The translations under genes were made by a program, and so were the position numbers. 64,000 nt of DNA from Paraburkholderia fungorum (lineage in GTDB: Bacteria > Pseudomonadota > Gammaproteobacteria > Burkholderiales > Burkholderiaceae), in contig NZ_MCAS01000017.1 of NCBI RefSeq assembly GCF_003610895.1, forward strand, positions 1 to 64,000, written 5' to 3'. The notes below the pieces were generated by a model that was not told the origin of the DNA, did no database searches, and was given only the letters and a program-made list of their open reading frames with translations. The stretch's first letter is position 1, and each line of letters begins with the position of its first letter. Below are positions 25,550 to 34,246 of this stretch, piece after piece.

Positions 25550-26140
25550 TTAAAACATCGGATGTGCAGTCGGATAAAGCGCCGTTCTCAGCGCGAATCC
25601 GCCGAGTACGACAAAGATGATGGCGGCAAGAATGTGAACGGCCTTCGTCGGCAAGCGGTCGGCAAACTTGTGTCCGAGATAGATGACCGGCACATTCGCC
25701 AGCATCATGCCTAGTGTCGTGCCCGCGACGACGCCGAAGAACTCGTGAAAGCGCGCAGCGAGCGCGATGGTCACGATTTGAGTCTTATCGCCCATCTCGG
25801 CGAGAAAGAACGTGACGGCCGTTGTGCCGAAGACGCCCATCGAATTCTTCGTCAATACGGCGTCGGCATCGTCCAGCTTGTCAGGAATGAGAATCCACAC
25901 CGCCATGACAGCAAATGAGGCAACGACCGCCCAATTCAGGATCCCCGGGCTCAGAACGCTCGCGAGCCATGCTCCCAGCGCGCCTGATGCCGCATGGTTG
26001 ATGAGCGTTGCAGCAAGCACACCAAGAACGATGGGAATCGGCTTGCGATATCGCGCAGCCAGCACCAAGGAAAGCAGTTGAGTCTTGTCGCCGATTTCGG
26101 CGAGGCCGACCACACTGGTCGAGACGAGGAAGGATTGCAT
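25550..26140 (-). CDS. GDT1/TMEM165 (UPF0016) family manganese exporter
   Basis: Inner-membrane cation transporter, 196 residues, six hydrophobic segments in two repeats. Each repeat carries the family motif E-x-GDK-T: EIGDKT at residues 15-20 and EMGDKT at 115-120. Bacterial members such as Vibrio MneA export Mn2+. The start at 26140 gives a protein beginning MQSFLVS; the longer reading to 26173 enters the riboswitch hairpin. A yybP-ykoY manganese riboswitch lies directly upstream on the same strand, which supports Mn2+ as substrate. Confidence 0.93.
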   Translation of the reverse strand: MQSFLVSTSVVGLAEIGDKTQLLSLVLAARYRKPIPIVLGVLAATLINHAASGALGAWLASVLSPGILNWAVVASFAVMAVWILIPDKLDDADAVLTKNSMGVFGTTAVTFFLAEMGDKTQIVTIALAARFHEFFGVVAGTTLGMMLANVPVIYLGHKFADRLPTKAVHILAAIIFVVLGGFALRTALYPTAHPMF

Positions 26141-26159
26141 GGGGTTGTTGTATCCGGGC

Positions 26160-26332
26160 CGCGCTGAAAGCACGCGATGACGCGCATTCCGGCGACCCGG
26201 TTAGGTCGGAATGCGTGTCATCGGTCTTGCCAGGCACTTGGCTGCGCACGCCATAGCGGGTCTCTCGACTCGCCAAGTATGTTGACATGCGCCCCCGAAC
26301 ACGGCGTTCGAGGCGGCTACTCCCCAATGAGC
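26160..26332 (-). ncRNA. yybP-ykoY (Mn2+) riboswitch for the GDT1 gene
   Basis: Read on the minus strand, the leader has the family blocks in order: TTGGGGAGTAGCCG (starting near 26327), then GTCAACATACTTGG, then GGCAAGACC at 26231-26223. It is followed by a 14-bp hairpin (26178-26191 with 26207-26220, one G-T wobble) that forms the probable expression platform, ending 38 bases before the ATG at 26140. Members of this class sense Mn2+ and turn on exporter genes. The same blocks occur in the divergent mntP leader. Confidence 0.88.
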
Positions 26333-26435
26333 AGGCGCGATTCTATCGCGCCGTATGCGACATAAGCAAGTTGCCGCGCCGAAAGGCAATGGATGTCATT
26401 ACAAAATCCTTTCGACCATGATATGCTCGCCGCTG

Positions 26436-26580
26436 TCTTTGGGGAGTAGCCGGCTTCTACCCAGAAGCGCCTGCGTCAACATTCTCGGTCGCCCAGACCG
26501 TGGTGCAGGTAGCCCTTTGGTTGGCAAGACCATCGACACACCACGCGACCGGTCGGGCGCGGCGGTGTGTCGCGGTTTTC
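26436..26580 (+). ncRNA. yybP-ykoY (Mn2+) riboswitch for mntP
   Basis: The leader has TTTGGGGAGTAGCCG at 26438-26452, GTCAACATTCTCGG at about 26475-26488 and GGCAAGACC at 26523-26531, the conserved pieces of the yybP-ykoY aptamer. A hairpin CGACACACC / GGTGTGTCG (26534-26542 with 26564-26572) follows and is succeeded by CGGTTTTCC, so it looks like an intrinsic terminator that Mn2+ binding would prevent. mntP starts 33 bases later. Confidence 0.92.
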
Positions 26581-26604
26581 CGCCCGACCTTGAGCCTCTC
26601 TTCC

Positions 26605-27174
26605 ATGAATCCTGTCGCAACGCTATTCCTTGCTTTCGCCATGTCTACCGATGCCTTTGCAGCGGCAATCGGCAAAGGCGCCACGCTCGACCGTCCTCAC
26701 TGGCGCGAAGCGCTGAGAACGGGACTCATCTTTGGCGTCATCGAGGCGCTCACTCCCTTGATCGGTTGGTTCCTGGGTAAAGCAGCAGCCCAATATGTCT
26801 CCGCATGGGATCACTGGATCGCGTTTGCGCTGCTGTTCGTGCTCGGCGCCCGCATGGTCCTGAACGGCTTTACCGCCAAAGATGTCGAGGAGAAAAAGGC
26901 GGCAAGCCATTCGTTCTGGTTGCTGGCAGTGACCGGCTTCGCCACCAGCATCGATGCAATGGCGGTGGGCGCGGGCCTCGCCTTTGTCGACGTCAACATC
27001 TATTCGACGGCCGCCGCGATCGGCCTCGCCACCATGGCAATGGTCACAATCGGCGTCATGCTCGGTCGCGTCATCGGCCATGTCGTGGGCAGACGCGCGG
27101 AGATGGCCGGTGGCGTCGTGCTGATCGGAATCGGCTGCACCATACTGGCCGAACACCTGCAGATCTTCGGCTAG
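26605..27174 (+). CDS. mntP: MntP manganese efflux pump
   Basis: Six-span inner-membrane Mn2+ exporter, 189 residues (E. coli MntP 188). The two half-repeats each carry the conserved aspartate: AFAMSTDAFAAAIGKG (Asp16) and GFATSIDAMAVGAGLA. The start at 26605 gives the normal family length; an in-frame ATG at 26500 lies inside the riboswitch. Control is by the leader riboswitch, as in E. coli and other Proteobacteria. Confidence 0.95.
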   Translation: MNPVATLFLAFAMSTDAFAAAIGKGATLDRPHWREALRTGLIFGVIEALTPLIGWFLGKAAAQYVSAWDHWIAFALLFVLGARMVLNGFTAKDVEEKKAASHSFWLLAVTGFATSIDAMAVGAGLAFVDVNIYSTAAAIGLATMAMVTIGVMLGRVIGHVVGRRAEMAGGVVLIGIGCTILAEHLQIFG

Positions 27175-27235
27175 GCGCCGATCAACAGCGTCGCTGACAA
27201 CGGCTAGGGCCAGGCAACTGCATATTCTGCCGCGG

Positions 27236-27252
27236 GCCGGGGTTCGCCCGGC
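27236..27252. terminator. stem-loop after mntP
   Basis: GCCGGG / CCCGGC, 6 bp with a five-base loop, between convergent mntP and the old-yellow-enzyme gene. GC-only and without a T run, so only a weak terminator candidate. Confidence 0.4.
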
Positions 27253-27274
27253 TCCGCGTCGCGCCTTTGACGCT

Positions 27275-28510
27275 TCACGCGTATTCCTGCTTCCATTGCC
27301 GATAACGCCGCGTCAGCCGGCGCGTGCGCAACTGGTCGAGGATCAGGGTCAAAACTGCGGAATACCGTGCCGGGGGCGTCTTTCCTGCACCGAGCGTACG
27401 CAGATGACGTTTGACGACTGCCATGCGGGCCAGCCCCGTGAGCGCCCGGTCACGCCACTCAATCGGTTGAATCTGCGCCCCCAGATCCACGCCCGCCCGC
27501 CAGCGCGCGGGCAGATCGGGGACCACCGCGAGCGCAGTGGCCATGCCCACAACCGCGACGCCGCTGTCCAGCACCTGCTCGGCCACGGCACGCCGCCGGA
27601 TGCCGCCGGTGGTCATGACCGGCATCGCGGCGACGCCGGCCAGATCTTTCGCGAATTCGAGAAAATAGGCTTCGCGCGCGAGGGTGCGCCCGTCGGCGGT
27701 ATTGCCCTGCATCGCGGGGCTTTCATAGCTGCCCCCGGATAGCTCGACCAGGTCGACCGGCAGCTCATTCAGCCACAGCACGACTTGCCGGGCGTCCTCT
27801 TCCGAAAAGCCGCCGCGCTGAAAGTCAGCCGAGTTCAGTTTGACCGCCACGCAAAAATCCGCCGAGACCTTTGCGCGCACCGCGCGGACCACGTCCAGCA
27901 GCAGGCGGGCACGGTTGGCGAGATCGCCGCCCCAACGGTCGGTGCGGCGATTGGTCAGCGGCGAGAGAAACTGCGAGATCAGATAACCGTGCGCGGCGTG
28001 AATTTCCACGCCGGTGAATCCCGCCTGCTCGGCCGCACGCGCCGTCGCCGCAAAACGGGCGATGGTCTCGCTGATTTCGTCCTCGCTCATGACGCTCGGC
28101 TGCGCGAACAGTTTGCTGTGTTTGCCGAGCGCGAGCGGGACAGCCGAAGGCGCCCACGCGTTGCCGCCCATCGCCGCCAGCACCTGCCGGCCCGGATGAT
28201 TGATCTGCATCCACACCTGGGCACCGTTGCTGCGCGCCGCCTGTGACCATTGCATGAATGGCGCAAGCGGCGTATCGGCCTCGAGCACGATCCCGCCTGG
28301 CCCGGTCAAGGCCCGGCCGTCGATCATTACATTACCCGTGACGATAAGACCTGCGCCGCCTTCGGCCCACGCACGGTACAGACGATGAATGGTCTCGCCG
28401 GGCAATTGCCCAGCGTCGGCGAGATTTTCTTCCATTGCCGCTTTGGCCAGACGGTTGGGCAGCCAACTGCCGTTGGGCAACTGCACGGGTGTAAACAGCG
28501 ATGAAGTCAT
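27275..28510 (-). CDS. old yellow enzyme-type NADH:flavin oxidoreductase
   Basis: FMN-dependent ene-reductase, 411 residues. Family motifs are PNRLAKAAMEENLA at the start, WMQINHPGRQ, the substrate-binding HAAHGYLISQFLSP and NRRTDRWGGDLANRARL. It reduces C=C bonds of enones or other electrophiles; 2,4-dienoyl-CoA reductase relatives are longer. The ATG at 28510 is chosen; an upstream in-frame start at 28630 runs through the MerR gene and the promoter. Transcription should be controlled by the divergent MerR protein through the 19-bp-spacer promoter. Confidence 0.9.
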   Translation of the reverse strand: MTSSLFTPVQLPNGSWLPNRLAKAAMEENLADAGQLPGETIHRLYRAWAEGGAGLIVTGNVMIDGRALTGPGGIVLEADTPLAPFMQWSQAARSNGAQVWMQINHPGRQVLAAMGGNAWAPSAVPLALGKHSKLFAQPSVMSEDEISETIARFAATARAAEQAGFTGVEIHAAHGYLISQFLSPLTNRRTDRWGGDLANRARLLLDVVRAVRAKVSADFCVAVKLNSADFQRGGFSEEDARQVVLWLNELPVDLVELSGGSYESPAMQGNTADGRTLAREAYFLEFAKDLAGVAAMPVMTTGGIRRRAVAEQVLDSGVAVVGMATALAVVPDLPARWRAGVDLGAQIQPIEWRDRALTGLARMAVVKRHLRTLGAGKTPPARYSAVLTLILDQLRTRRLTRRYRQWKQEYA

Positions 28511-28544
28511 GGCGGCATCAACCTGCAAAATGAGTGATGCCGCT

Positions 28545-28575
28545 ATACTAAGATTCAAGTCAACTTGAAGGTCAA
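28545..28575 (-). promoter_or_regulatory. MerR-type promoter and operator for the ene-reductase gene
   Basis: On the minus strand the -35 box is TTGACC (28575-28570) and the -10 box TAGTAT (28550-28545), separated by 19 bases, the over-long spacer that marks MerR-activated promoters. A perfect dyad TTCAAGT-CA-ACTTGAA (28554-28569) fills the spacer, and the divergent MerR gene starts at 28581. Confidence 0.85.
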
Positions 28576-28580
28576 GCGTT

Positions 28581-29018
28581 ATGAGAATCGGCGAGCTTGC
28601 AGAAAAAACCGGCCTCGCGCCATCTGCCATTCGCTTCTATGAGCAGAGTGGCCTGCTGCCGGCACCGGAGCGCACGGCCAACGGTTATCGCGTCTACTCC
28701 GAAGTGGCCATTGAACGTCTGCGCATGGTGCAGTTGGCGCAGAATCTGGGCTTCCCGCTCGACAGACTGCGGGAGGCTCTGTCCGGTCCCGAGAATTGTC
28801 CGAAAGAGGATTTGCTGCGCGCACTCGATACGCGGCTCGGCGAGATCGAGCAGCTCATGACCGACCTGCGCGCGCAGCGAAACGCCGTACGCACACTGCG
28901 CACCACGCTCAGTGAAACCTGGGCCGCGGGAAACTGTGTGGACAGCGTGGAGTTGACCCATCACCTGCTCGCAGAGCAGCAGGAACCGGTGCGCCGCGCG
29001 AAACGCCGGGCTCGATAG
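28581..29018 (+). CDS. MerR-family activator
   Basis: Regulator of 145 residues. The winged HTH starts at once (MRIGELAEKTGLAPSAIRFYE) and is followed by the dimer helix (about residues 75-115). Cysteines are few (Cys73 region GPENCPKED and Cys118 in AAGNCVDS), not the metal-binding set of MerR/ZntR nor the four-cysteine cluster of SoxR, so it more likely senses an electrophile or redox compound. Divergent from the ene-reductase with a dyad in the shared promoter. Confidence 0.92.
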   Translation: MRIGELAEKTGLAPSAIRFYEQSGLLPAPERTANGYRVYSEVAIERLRMVQLAQNLGFPLDRLREALSGPENCPKEDLLRALDTRLGEIEQLMTDLRAQRNAVRTLRTTLSETWAAGNCVDSVELTHHLLAEQQEPVRRAKRRAR

Positions 29019-29045
29019 CGCACGGCGGCGCGAAGCGAATGGCGG

Positions 29046-30005
29046 CTAGTCGGACGCCTTGATGGTCCGCAGAAAGTCGAGCAGCGCTGCCGTGACCGCG
29101 TCCGGCGCCTCCTGCTGTATCCAGTGGCCGATGCCTGGGAGCAGCGTGTTGGAGACAAGGCCCGGCAAAGTCTGCGAATGGGCATTAAAAGCGTCACGCC
29201 GCCAATTCACCACCGGGTCGCGCGCGCCCGCGAGAAACATCGACGGTTGGCTGATGCGCGCGCCGGCAAAGGCGCCGAGCAACGCCCAGTTCCGATCGAG
29301 ATTGCGATACCAGTCGAGCGGCGCGCGAAAGCCACGAGCAAAAGCCGCTGTTTGCAGGCGCAGGTCCTCGGGCGTCAACCAGTCCGGCAGGCCGGAAGGC
29401 GCCGGGAAAGTCGCAAGCAACCCGCTCCCGGCAACCATGCCGTTCCAGAGCGGATCGGGCGCGGCGCCAGAAAGACCCCAGTACATGCGGCGCAGGCTTT
29501 CCGCCGGATCGGCGTCGAGCTCCTGCTCGGCGCGGCCCCGCGCTTCGAACCAGAGCCAGTAGAAACGCTCCCGACCCAGACGGCGCAGAGTCGCGAGCGG
29601 CGCAGAAGCGGTGCGAGGGATGAACGGAACCGAAAGTCCGGCGACGCCGATAAACCGGTCGGGCCGCAACATGGCGGCGGTCCAGGCAACCGTCGCCCCC
29701 CAATCGTGCCCCACGATCACGGCTTTCGGATGGCCGAGCGTATCGAGCAACCCGACCATGTCGCCCACCAGATGCAGAATCGTAAAGTCTTCAATCGCTT
29801 CCGGCGCACTGCTGCCGCCGTAGCCTCGCATATCGGGCGCGATGACACGGTATCCCGCTTCGGCGAGCGCCGGCACCTGATGGCGCCAGCAATGCCGCGA
29901 TTCGGGAAATCCGTGGCAAAGCAGGACCGGCATGCCGCTGCCGGCAATGTCCACGCGGAGCTCGATGCCGTTGGCGGCGAAGTCTCCAGTTTCGATCTTC
30001 ATCAT
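29046..30005 (-). CDS. epoxide hydrolase (alpha/beta hydrolase fold)
   Basis: Soluble epoxide hydrolase-like enzyme, 319 residues. The oxyanion motif is HGFPES at residues 31-36 and the nucleophile is an aspartate, Asp101 in VGHDWGA, not a serine. The segments HQVPALAEAGYRVIAPDMRGYG and LSVPFIPR match the mammalian soluble epoxide hydrolase pattern. GIGHWIQQEAP supplies the histidine. It opens epoxides to diols; haloalkane dehalogenase is a less likely alternative. Convergent with the MerR gene. Confidence 0.87.
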   Translation of the reverse strand: MMKIETGDFAANGIELRVDIAGSGMPVLLCHGFPESRHCWRHQVPALAEAGYRVIAPDMRGYGGSSAPEAIEDFTILHLVGDMVGLLDTLGHPKAVIVGHDWGATVAWTAAMLRPDRFIGVAGLSVPFIPRTASAPLATLRRLGRERFYWLWFEARGRAEQELDADPAESLRRMYWGLSGAAPDPLWNGMVAGSGLLATFPAPSGLPDWLTPEDLRLQTAAFARGFRAPLDWYRNLDRNWALLGAFAGARISQPSMFLAGARDPVVNWRRDAFNAHSQTLPGLVSNTLLPGIGHWIQQEAPDAVTAALLDFLRTIKASD

Positions 30006-30115
30006 GCGGCACCCGCGATCAAGGTTTGCATTTTGGGGTTGCGCCCGGCTTGCGAGCGCCCCAATCCATCAACACCACGGAGACATATAATCCCGCGGCA
30101 CAATCAGGAGACGAG

Positions 30116-30544
30116 ATGACTGTACCGCGTTCCGTGCGGTGCCTCTGTGGCGCCGTCAATATCGAGCTGAATGGCGAGCCTCAGGCAAAAGCGAATTGCC
30201 ACTGCGGGTCGTGCCGGGATTTCTACGGGACGTCAATGTTGTCGGCGACTGCGTGGCTGGCTGAGCAAGTGTCTGTCGCGAGCGGTAGCGTATCGAGCTT
30301 TTCACACCCGACCAAGAGCCTGTCGCGCGCATTCTGCCCCAGTTGCGGCGAAACGGTGTTTGGCACAAGCCGGCTCGGCATGCGCGTGGTACCCAATAGC
30401 ATCGTCGCCCGCGCCGCTGGTGGAGAACTCCCCGAGGACATGCATCCGACAATGCATCTCTTCTACCGCTATCGGATTGTCGACGTACAGGACGCGCTGC
30501 CGAAGTACCTCGATGGATGGGATGGGCCGATCTACGAGGCTTAG
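30116..30544 (+). CDS. GFA/CENP-V-domain zinc protein
   Basis: Small zinc-binding protein of 142 residues of the glutathione-dependent formaldehyde-activating (GFA) fold. Zinc ligands are visible in CLCGAV, CHCGSCRDF and FCPSCGETVFG. Members may bind glutathione adducts, but most are uncharacterised. The ATG at 30116 follows CAGGAGACG. It stands alone between the epoxide hydrolase (divergent) and ilvD (convergent). Confidence 0.87.
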   Translation: MTVPRSVRCLCGAVNIELNGEPQAKANCHCGSCRDFYGTSMLSATAWLAEQVSVASGSVSSFSHPTKSLSRAFCPSCGETVFGTSRLGMRVVPNSIVARAAGGELPEDMHPTMHLFYRYRIVDVQDALPKYLDGWDGPIYEA

Positions 30545-30621
30545 TTACACGCGATCCATGCCGACAAAAACCGTATCGGCACCATCGGCAGGTACCGTGG
30601 CGGCACCTGCCCGATCGCTTC

Positions 30622-30650
30622 GGCCCTGCTCGCGTTCCAGCGACAGGGCC
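30622..30650. terminator. stem-loop between GFA gene and ilvD
   Basis: GGCCCTG / CAGGGCC with an inner TCGC / GCGA pair, followed by GTTTC on the plus strand. Lies between convergent genes. Confidence 0.5.
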
Positions 30651-30658
30651 GTTTCACA

Positions 30659-32521
30659 TCACTTGCGCTTGAGTTGCGAGATGTCCCGCACCGCGCCACG
30701 GTCGGCCGAGGTCGCCAGCGCGGCATAGGCCTGCAAGGCCTGCGACACCACGCGTTCGCGATTCACCGGCAGCCAGGCCTGGTCGCCGCGTGCATCCATG
30801 GCCTCGCGGCGGCGCGCCAATTCCGCGTCCGTTACCACCAGGTGCATCTTGCGGTTGGGAATGTCGATCTCGATCACATCGCCCTCTTCCACCAGACCGA
30901 TCGTGCCGCCTTCGGCTGCTTCCGGTGACGCATGCCCGATCACGAGCCCGGACGAACCGCCCGAGAAACGGCCGTCGGTAAACAGCGCGCAGGTTTTGCC
31001 CAAACCCTTGGATTTCAGATACGACGTGGGGTAAAGCATTTCCTGCATGCCGGGGCCGCCCTTGGGACCTTCATAACGGATCACGACCACGTCGCCCGCT
31101 ACGACCTTGTCGCCCAGAATGGCTTCGACGGCGTCGTCCTGGCTCTCGAAAACGCGGGCGCGCCCGGAGAAAACCCACTGCGATTCGTCGACACCCGCGG
31201 TCTTGACGATGCAGCCCTTCTCCGCGAGGTTGCCGTAAAGCACGGCGAGGCCGCCGTCTTTCGAATACGCGTTCTCCTTGCTGCGGATGCAGCCGGTCTT
31301 GCGGTCCGTATCCAGCGAAGCGAACGTAGCCTCCTGGCTGAACGCGACCGTGGTCGGAATGCCGCCCGGGGCCGCGCGGAACAATTTCTGCGCGGCTTCG
31401 CCCGCACCACCGGCGACGTCCCACTTCGCGATCGAATCACCCAGCGTGCCGCTATGCACGTTGCTGCACGAGAGGTCGAGCAGATCCGCGCGGGCCAGTT
31501 CGCCGAGAATGCCGGGAATACCGCCGGCACGATGCACGTCTTCGATGTGGTACTTGTCGGTAGCGGGTGCCACCTTGCACAGGCACGGCACTTTGCGCGA
31601 GATGCGATCGATGTCGGACATCGTGAAATCGACGCCGCCTTCCTGCGCCGCCGCCAGCAGATGCAGCACGGTATTGGTCGAACCGCCCATGGCCACGTCG
31701 AGCGCCATGGCGTTCTCGAATGCCTGTTTGCTGGCGATGTTGCGCGGCAGGACCGACGCGTCTTCTTCCTGGTAATAGCGGCGGCACAGGTCCACGATCA
31801 GGCGGCCCGCCTGCTCGAACAGGCCCTTGCGCCATGCGTGCGTGGCGACGATCGTGCCGTTGCCAGGCAGCGCGAGGCCAATTGCCTCGGTCAGGCAATT
31901 CATCGAGTTCGCCGTGAACATGCCCGAGCAGGAACCGCACGTCGGGCAGGCGTTACGCTCGATTTCCGCCACTTCCGCGTCGCTGACCCTGGAGTCGCCC
32001 GCCTTGATCATGGCGTCGATCAGATCGATCTTGGCGATCACCTGGCCGTCGGTCGGCGACTTGACCTTACCCGCTTCCATCGGACCGCCGGAAACGAATA
32101 CAACCGGGATATTCAGGCGCATGGCGGCCATCAGCATGCCCGGGGTGATCTTGTCGCAATTGGAAATGCAGACCATGGCGTCGGCGCAGTGCGCGTTGAC
32201 CATGTATTCCACGGAGTCGGCGATCAGCTCGCGCGAAGGCAGCGAATACAGCATGCCGCCGTGACCCATGGCGATGCCGTCGTCCACCGCGATGGTGTTG
32301 AATTCCTTCGCGACGCCGCCGGCCGCTTCGATTTCGCCTGCCACCAGTGCGCCCAGGTCGCGCAGATGCACATGGCCCGGCACGAACTGGGTGAACGAGT
32401 TCACCACCGCGATAATGGGTTTGCCGAAATCACCGTCCTTCATTCCGGTGGCGCGCCACAAGGCACGCGCACCAGCCATGTTGCGGCCATGGGTCGAGGT
32501 TCGTGAACGATATTCAGGCAT
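30659..32521 (-). CDS. ilvD: dihydroxy-acid dehydratase
   Basis: Iron-sulfur enzyme of branched-chain amino-acid synthesis that dehydrates 2,3-dihydroxy-isovalerate and -methylvalerate to the 2-oxoacids. At 620 residues it is the long E. coli-type form. Motifs are MAGARALWRATGM, CISNCDKITPGM with a cluster cysteine, and CPTCGSCSGMFTANSMN. The C-terminal RFSGGSSG segment holds the catalytic serine. It is a single gene; the 360-base upstream region must carry its promoter. In some Burkholderiales a second ilvD serves sugar-acid breakdown, but this length favours the biosynthetic form. Confidence 0.95.
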   Translation of the reverse strand: MPEYRSRTSTHGRNMAGARALWRATGMKDGDFGKPIIAVVNSFTQFVPGHVHLRDLGALVAGEIEAAGGVAKEFNTIAVDDGIAMGHGGMLYSLPSRELIADSVEYMVNAHCADAMVCISNCDKITPGMLMAAMRLNIPVVFVSGGPMEAGKVKSPTDGQVIAKIDLIDAMIKAGDSRVSDAEVAEIERNACPTCGSCSGMFTANSMNCLTEAIGLALPGNGTIVATHAWRKGLFEQAGRLIVDLCRRYYQEEDASVLPRNIASKQAFENAMALDVAMGGSTNTVLHLLAAAQEGGVDFTMSDIDRISRKVPCLCKVAPATDKYHIEDVHRAGGIPGILGELARADLLDLSCSNVHSGTLGDSIAKWDVAGGAGEAAQKLFRAAPGGIPTTVAFSQEATFASLDTDRKTGCIRSKENAYSKDGGLAVLYGNLAEKGCIVKTAGVDESQWVFSGRARVFESQDDAVEAILGDKVVAGDVVVIRYEGPKGGPGMQEMLYPTSYLKSKGLGKTCALFTDGRFSGGSSGLVIGHASPEAAEGGTIGLVEEGDVIEIDIPNRKMHLVVTDAELARRREAMDARGDQAWLPVNRERVVSQALQAYAALATSADRGAVRDISQLKRK

Positions 32522-32881
32522 CTGTATCCTCAGATATTGGGGGTCGTCAAAATTGGAATTGTGCCCAGGCCGGCCAATGCACCGTTATGAACGGTGACGG
32601 CATACCGATAGCCCGCAAGCGGTGGCTCGCGATAGCGCGCACGGTGTGAGCTGGGAATGTACGAATAGTGCGAGAACGCCGGTAATACGTCCAATATATT
32701 TTTGCGGCGCAATTAGGTCGCAAAAGATATTAATTGACGATCGGCCAGGGCCTGGAACGACAGTTGCGTCGGCTGGAACTGAAACGTCCGGTAGACACCC
32801 TGTTCCATGGGCCGCCAGCTCAGTCTGCCGGGAGCATGCCCGGACAGACTGAACCACCGAACATGCTCGCGTCGATAAAGC
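32522..32881. other. 360-base region between ilvD and the DUF1254 gene
   Basis: No gene is seen. It holds the ilvD promoter and, at 32820-32852, a stem-loop TCAGTCTG-CCGGG / CCCGG-A-CAGACTGA that lies 30 bases past the stop of the lipoprotein gene and is probably its transcript end; there is no T run. Confidence 0.5.
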
Positions 32882-34246
32882 TTAATTCACGGCCTTGATG
32901 GGTGCCGGGAACCATTCACCTTGCTGGACTTCGTCCTTCGGAACATAGGTGCGGAAGTTCAGCGCGAAGCCCTTGCCCGCCGGCGTAGGCAACCAGTTGC
33001 TTTGCGGCACGTTCTTCGGCCGGACCGGTGCAAGCCAGATGCTCGTGCTGCCATCTGCATTCGCCCTCAGACGGGACACATTGTTCAGGTTGTAGCGGCG
33101 CAGCGCGTTCGGCACAACGCGATAGTCCGGCACGCTATACAACGTGACCGACCAGAATCCCTTGACGTGCCCGTCCGGCTTTTCGCCCTTCGGGAAACGG
33201 ATCTCGTAGGTCTTGCTGCCGTCAAGCGGCTGCTTGTCGCTGTCGTTCAGTCCCACAAAATAGATCGCCTCGCTGATCACGTTGGCCCACAAACCACCGT
33301 AGTTGATGATGTCGCGCGCCACGTAGTCGTTGCCAAAGTTACCCGCCACATAAGTCACCGACCAGCCGTCTTTCTGCGTGCCGAAACCCTTGGCGTTGGC
33401 GAGGAAAGCCGGCAGTGCCCGCGTCTTGACGACATCGCTCACGCGTTTGCGGGCAGCGTCGCTGCTCTTCATATAGTTGGCGACGTTGATGGCCGCCGCC
33501 TGATATTCGGCGGCCTTCGGCATCGCATCCGGATAGGTGGCCAGTACTTCGCTTACGTGATCGAAAATCTCGGCGCCGATCGGCGCGGCCGGCGTGAAGG
33601 AGGGCACGGGAAAAGGCGGATCGATCTGGGTATCGGGCGACGCATTGACGGTGAACTGATGCTGCAACCTCACCGCCGTCTTCGGCGAACCCTTGAGCTC
33701 AACACGCGCCAGCAATTTTGCTTTCGCCGACGGCAATTCGATCTTGACCGCATCGGCCGGCACAGGCGGATTGGTACCCTTGATCACCAGAGCAAACTTG
33801 CCATACGGATGATCCGGATACGTACGCTCATTGATGTTGGTAATGACTTCGCCCCAACCGTCGAGCAACTGAGCCGTGTAATAGCGCCCCGTGACTTTAG
33901 GAATGTTCAGGATAACTGCGTGATCCTTGTCCGCCACGAGCCAGGCTTCCAGGTAGGCCACGTCGAGGTTCGGATTCACGAACTGGGCTGAACCCAGCGG
34001 ATTGTATTTGATCTTGTTGTAGCCGACTTTCTCGACGTTGATGTCGTAATTCTCCTGCTGCAACACCAGATAGCGCCCGTACAGATAATGCCAGGACGAC
34101 ACGATCTGCTCGTCGGACGGCACATTCGCACTCGCGTTTGCCGCCGCGTTGGTCCCCGGCGAACTGCACGCAGCGATGCCTAAACCGATCAACCCAGCCG
34201 CAATCACGGAACAGGCCCATTTCGGCGCTTTCAAGGTGTTCAACAT
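32882..34246 (-). CDS. DUF1254/DUF1214 lipoprotein
   Basis: Envelope lipoprotein of 454 residues. The signal ends in a lipobox, GLGIAACSSPG, with the lipidated cysteine near residue 27. The following sequence matches the DUF1254 (about residues 60-190, e.g. NPNLDVAYLEAWLV) and C-terminal DUF1214 (about 330-440, e.g. GFWSVTLYSVPDYRVVPNALRRY) pair. Function of these domains is unknown; they are common in outer-membrane or periplasmic proteins of soil bacteria. Single gene with no partner in sight. Confidence 0.87.
   Translation of the reverse strand: MLNTLKAPKWACSVIAAGLIGLGIAACSSPGTNAAANASANVPSDEQIVSSWHYLYGRYLVLQQENYDINVEKVGYNKIKYNPLGSAQFVNPNLDVAYLEAWLVADKDHAVILNIPKVTGRYYTAQLLDGWGEVITNINERTYPDHPYGKFALVIKGTNPPVPADAVKIELPSAKAKLLARVELKGSPKTAVRLQHQFTVNASPDTQIDPPFPVPSFTPAAPIGAEIFDHVSEVLATYPDAMPKAAEYQAAAINVANYMKSSDAARKRVSDVVKTRALPAFLANAKGFGTQKDGWSVTYVAGNFGNDYVARDIINYGGLWANVISEAIYFVGLNDSDKQPLDGSKTYEIRFPKGEKPDGHVKGFWSVTLYSVPDYRVVPNALRRYNLNNVSRLRANADGSTSIWLAPVRPKNVPQSNWLPTPAGKGFALNFRTYVPKDEVQQGEWFPAPIKAVN

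Noticed and set aside
30932..32506. A 524-codon open reading frame opposite ilvD
   Set aside because: Mirror of a highly conserved gene; translation is Arg/His/Ala-rich and has no domain or ribosome site.
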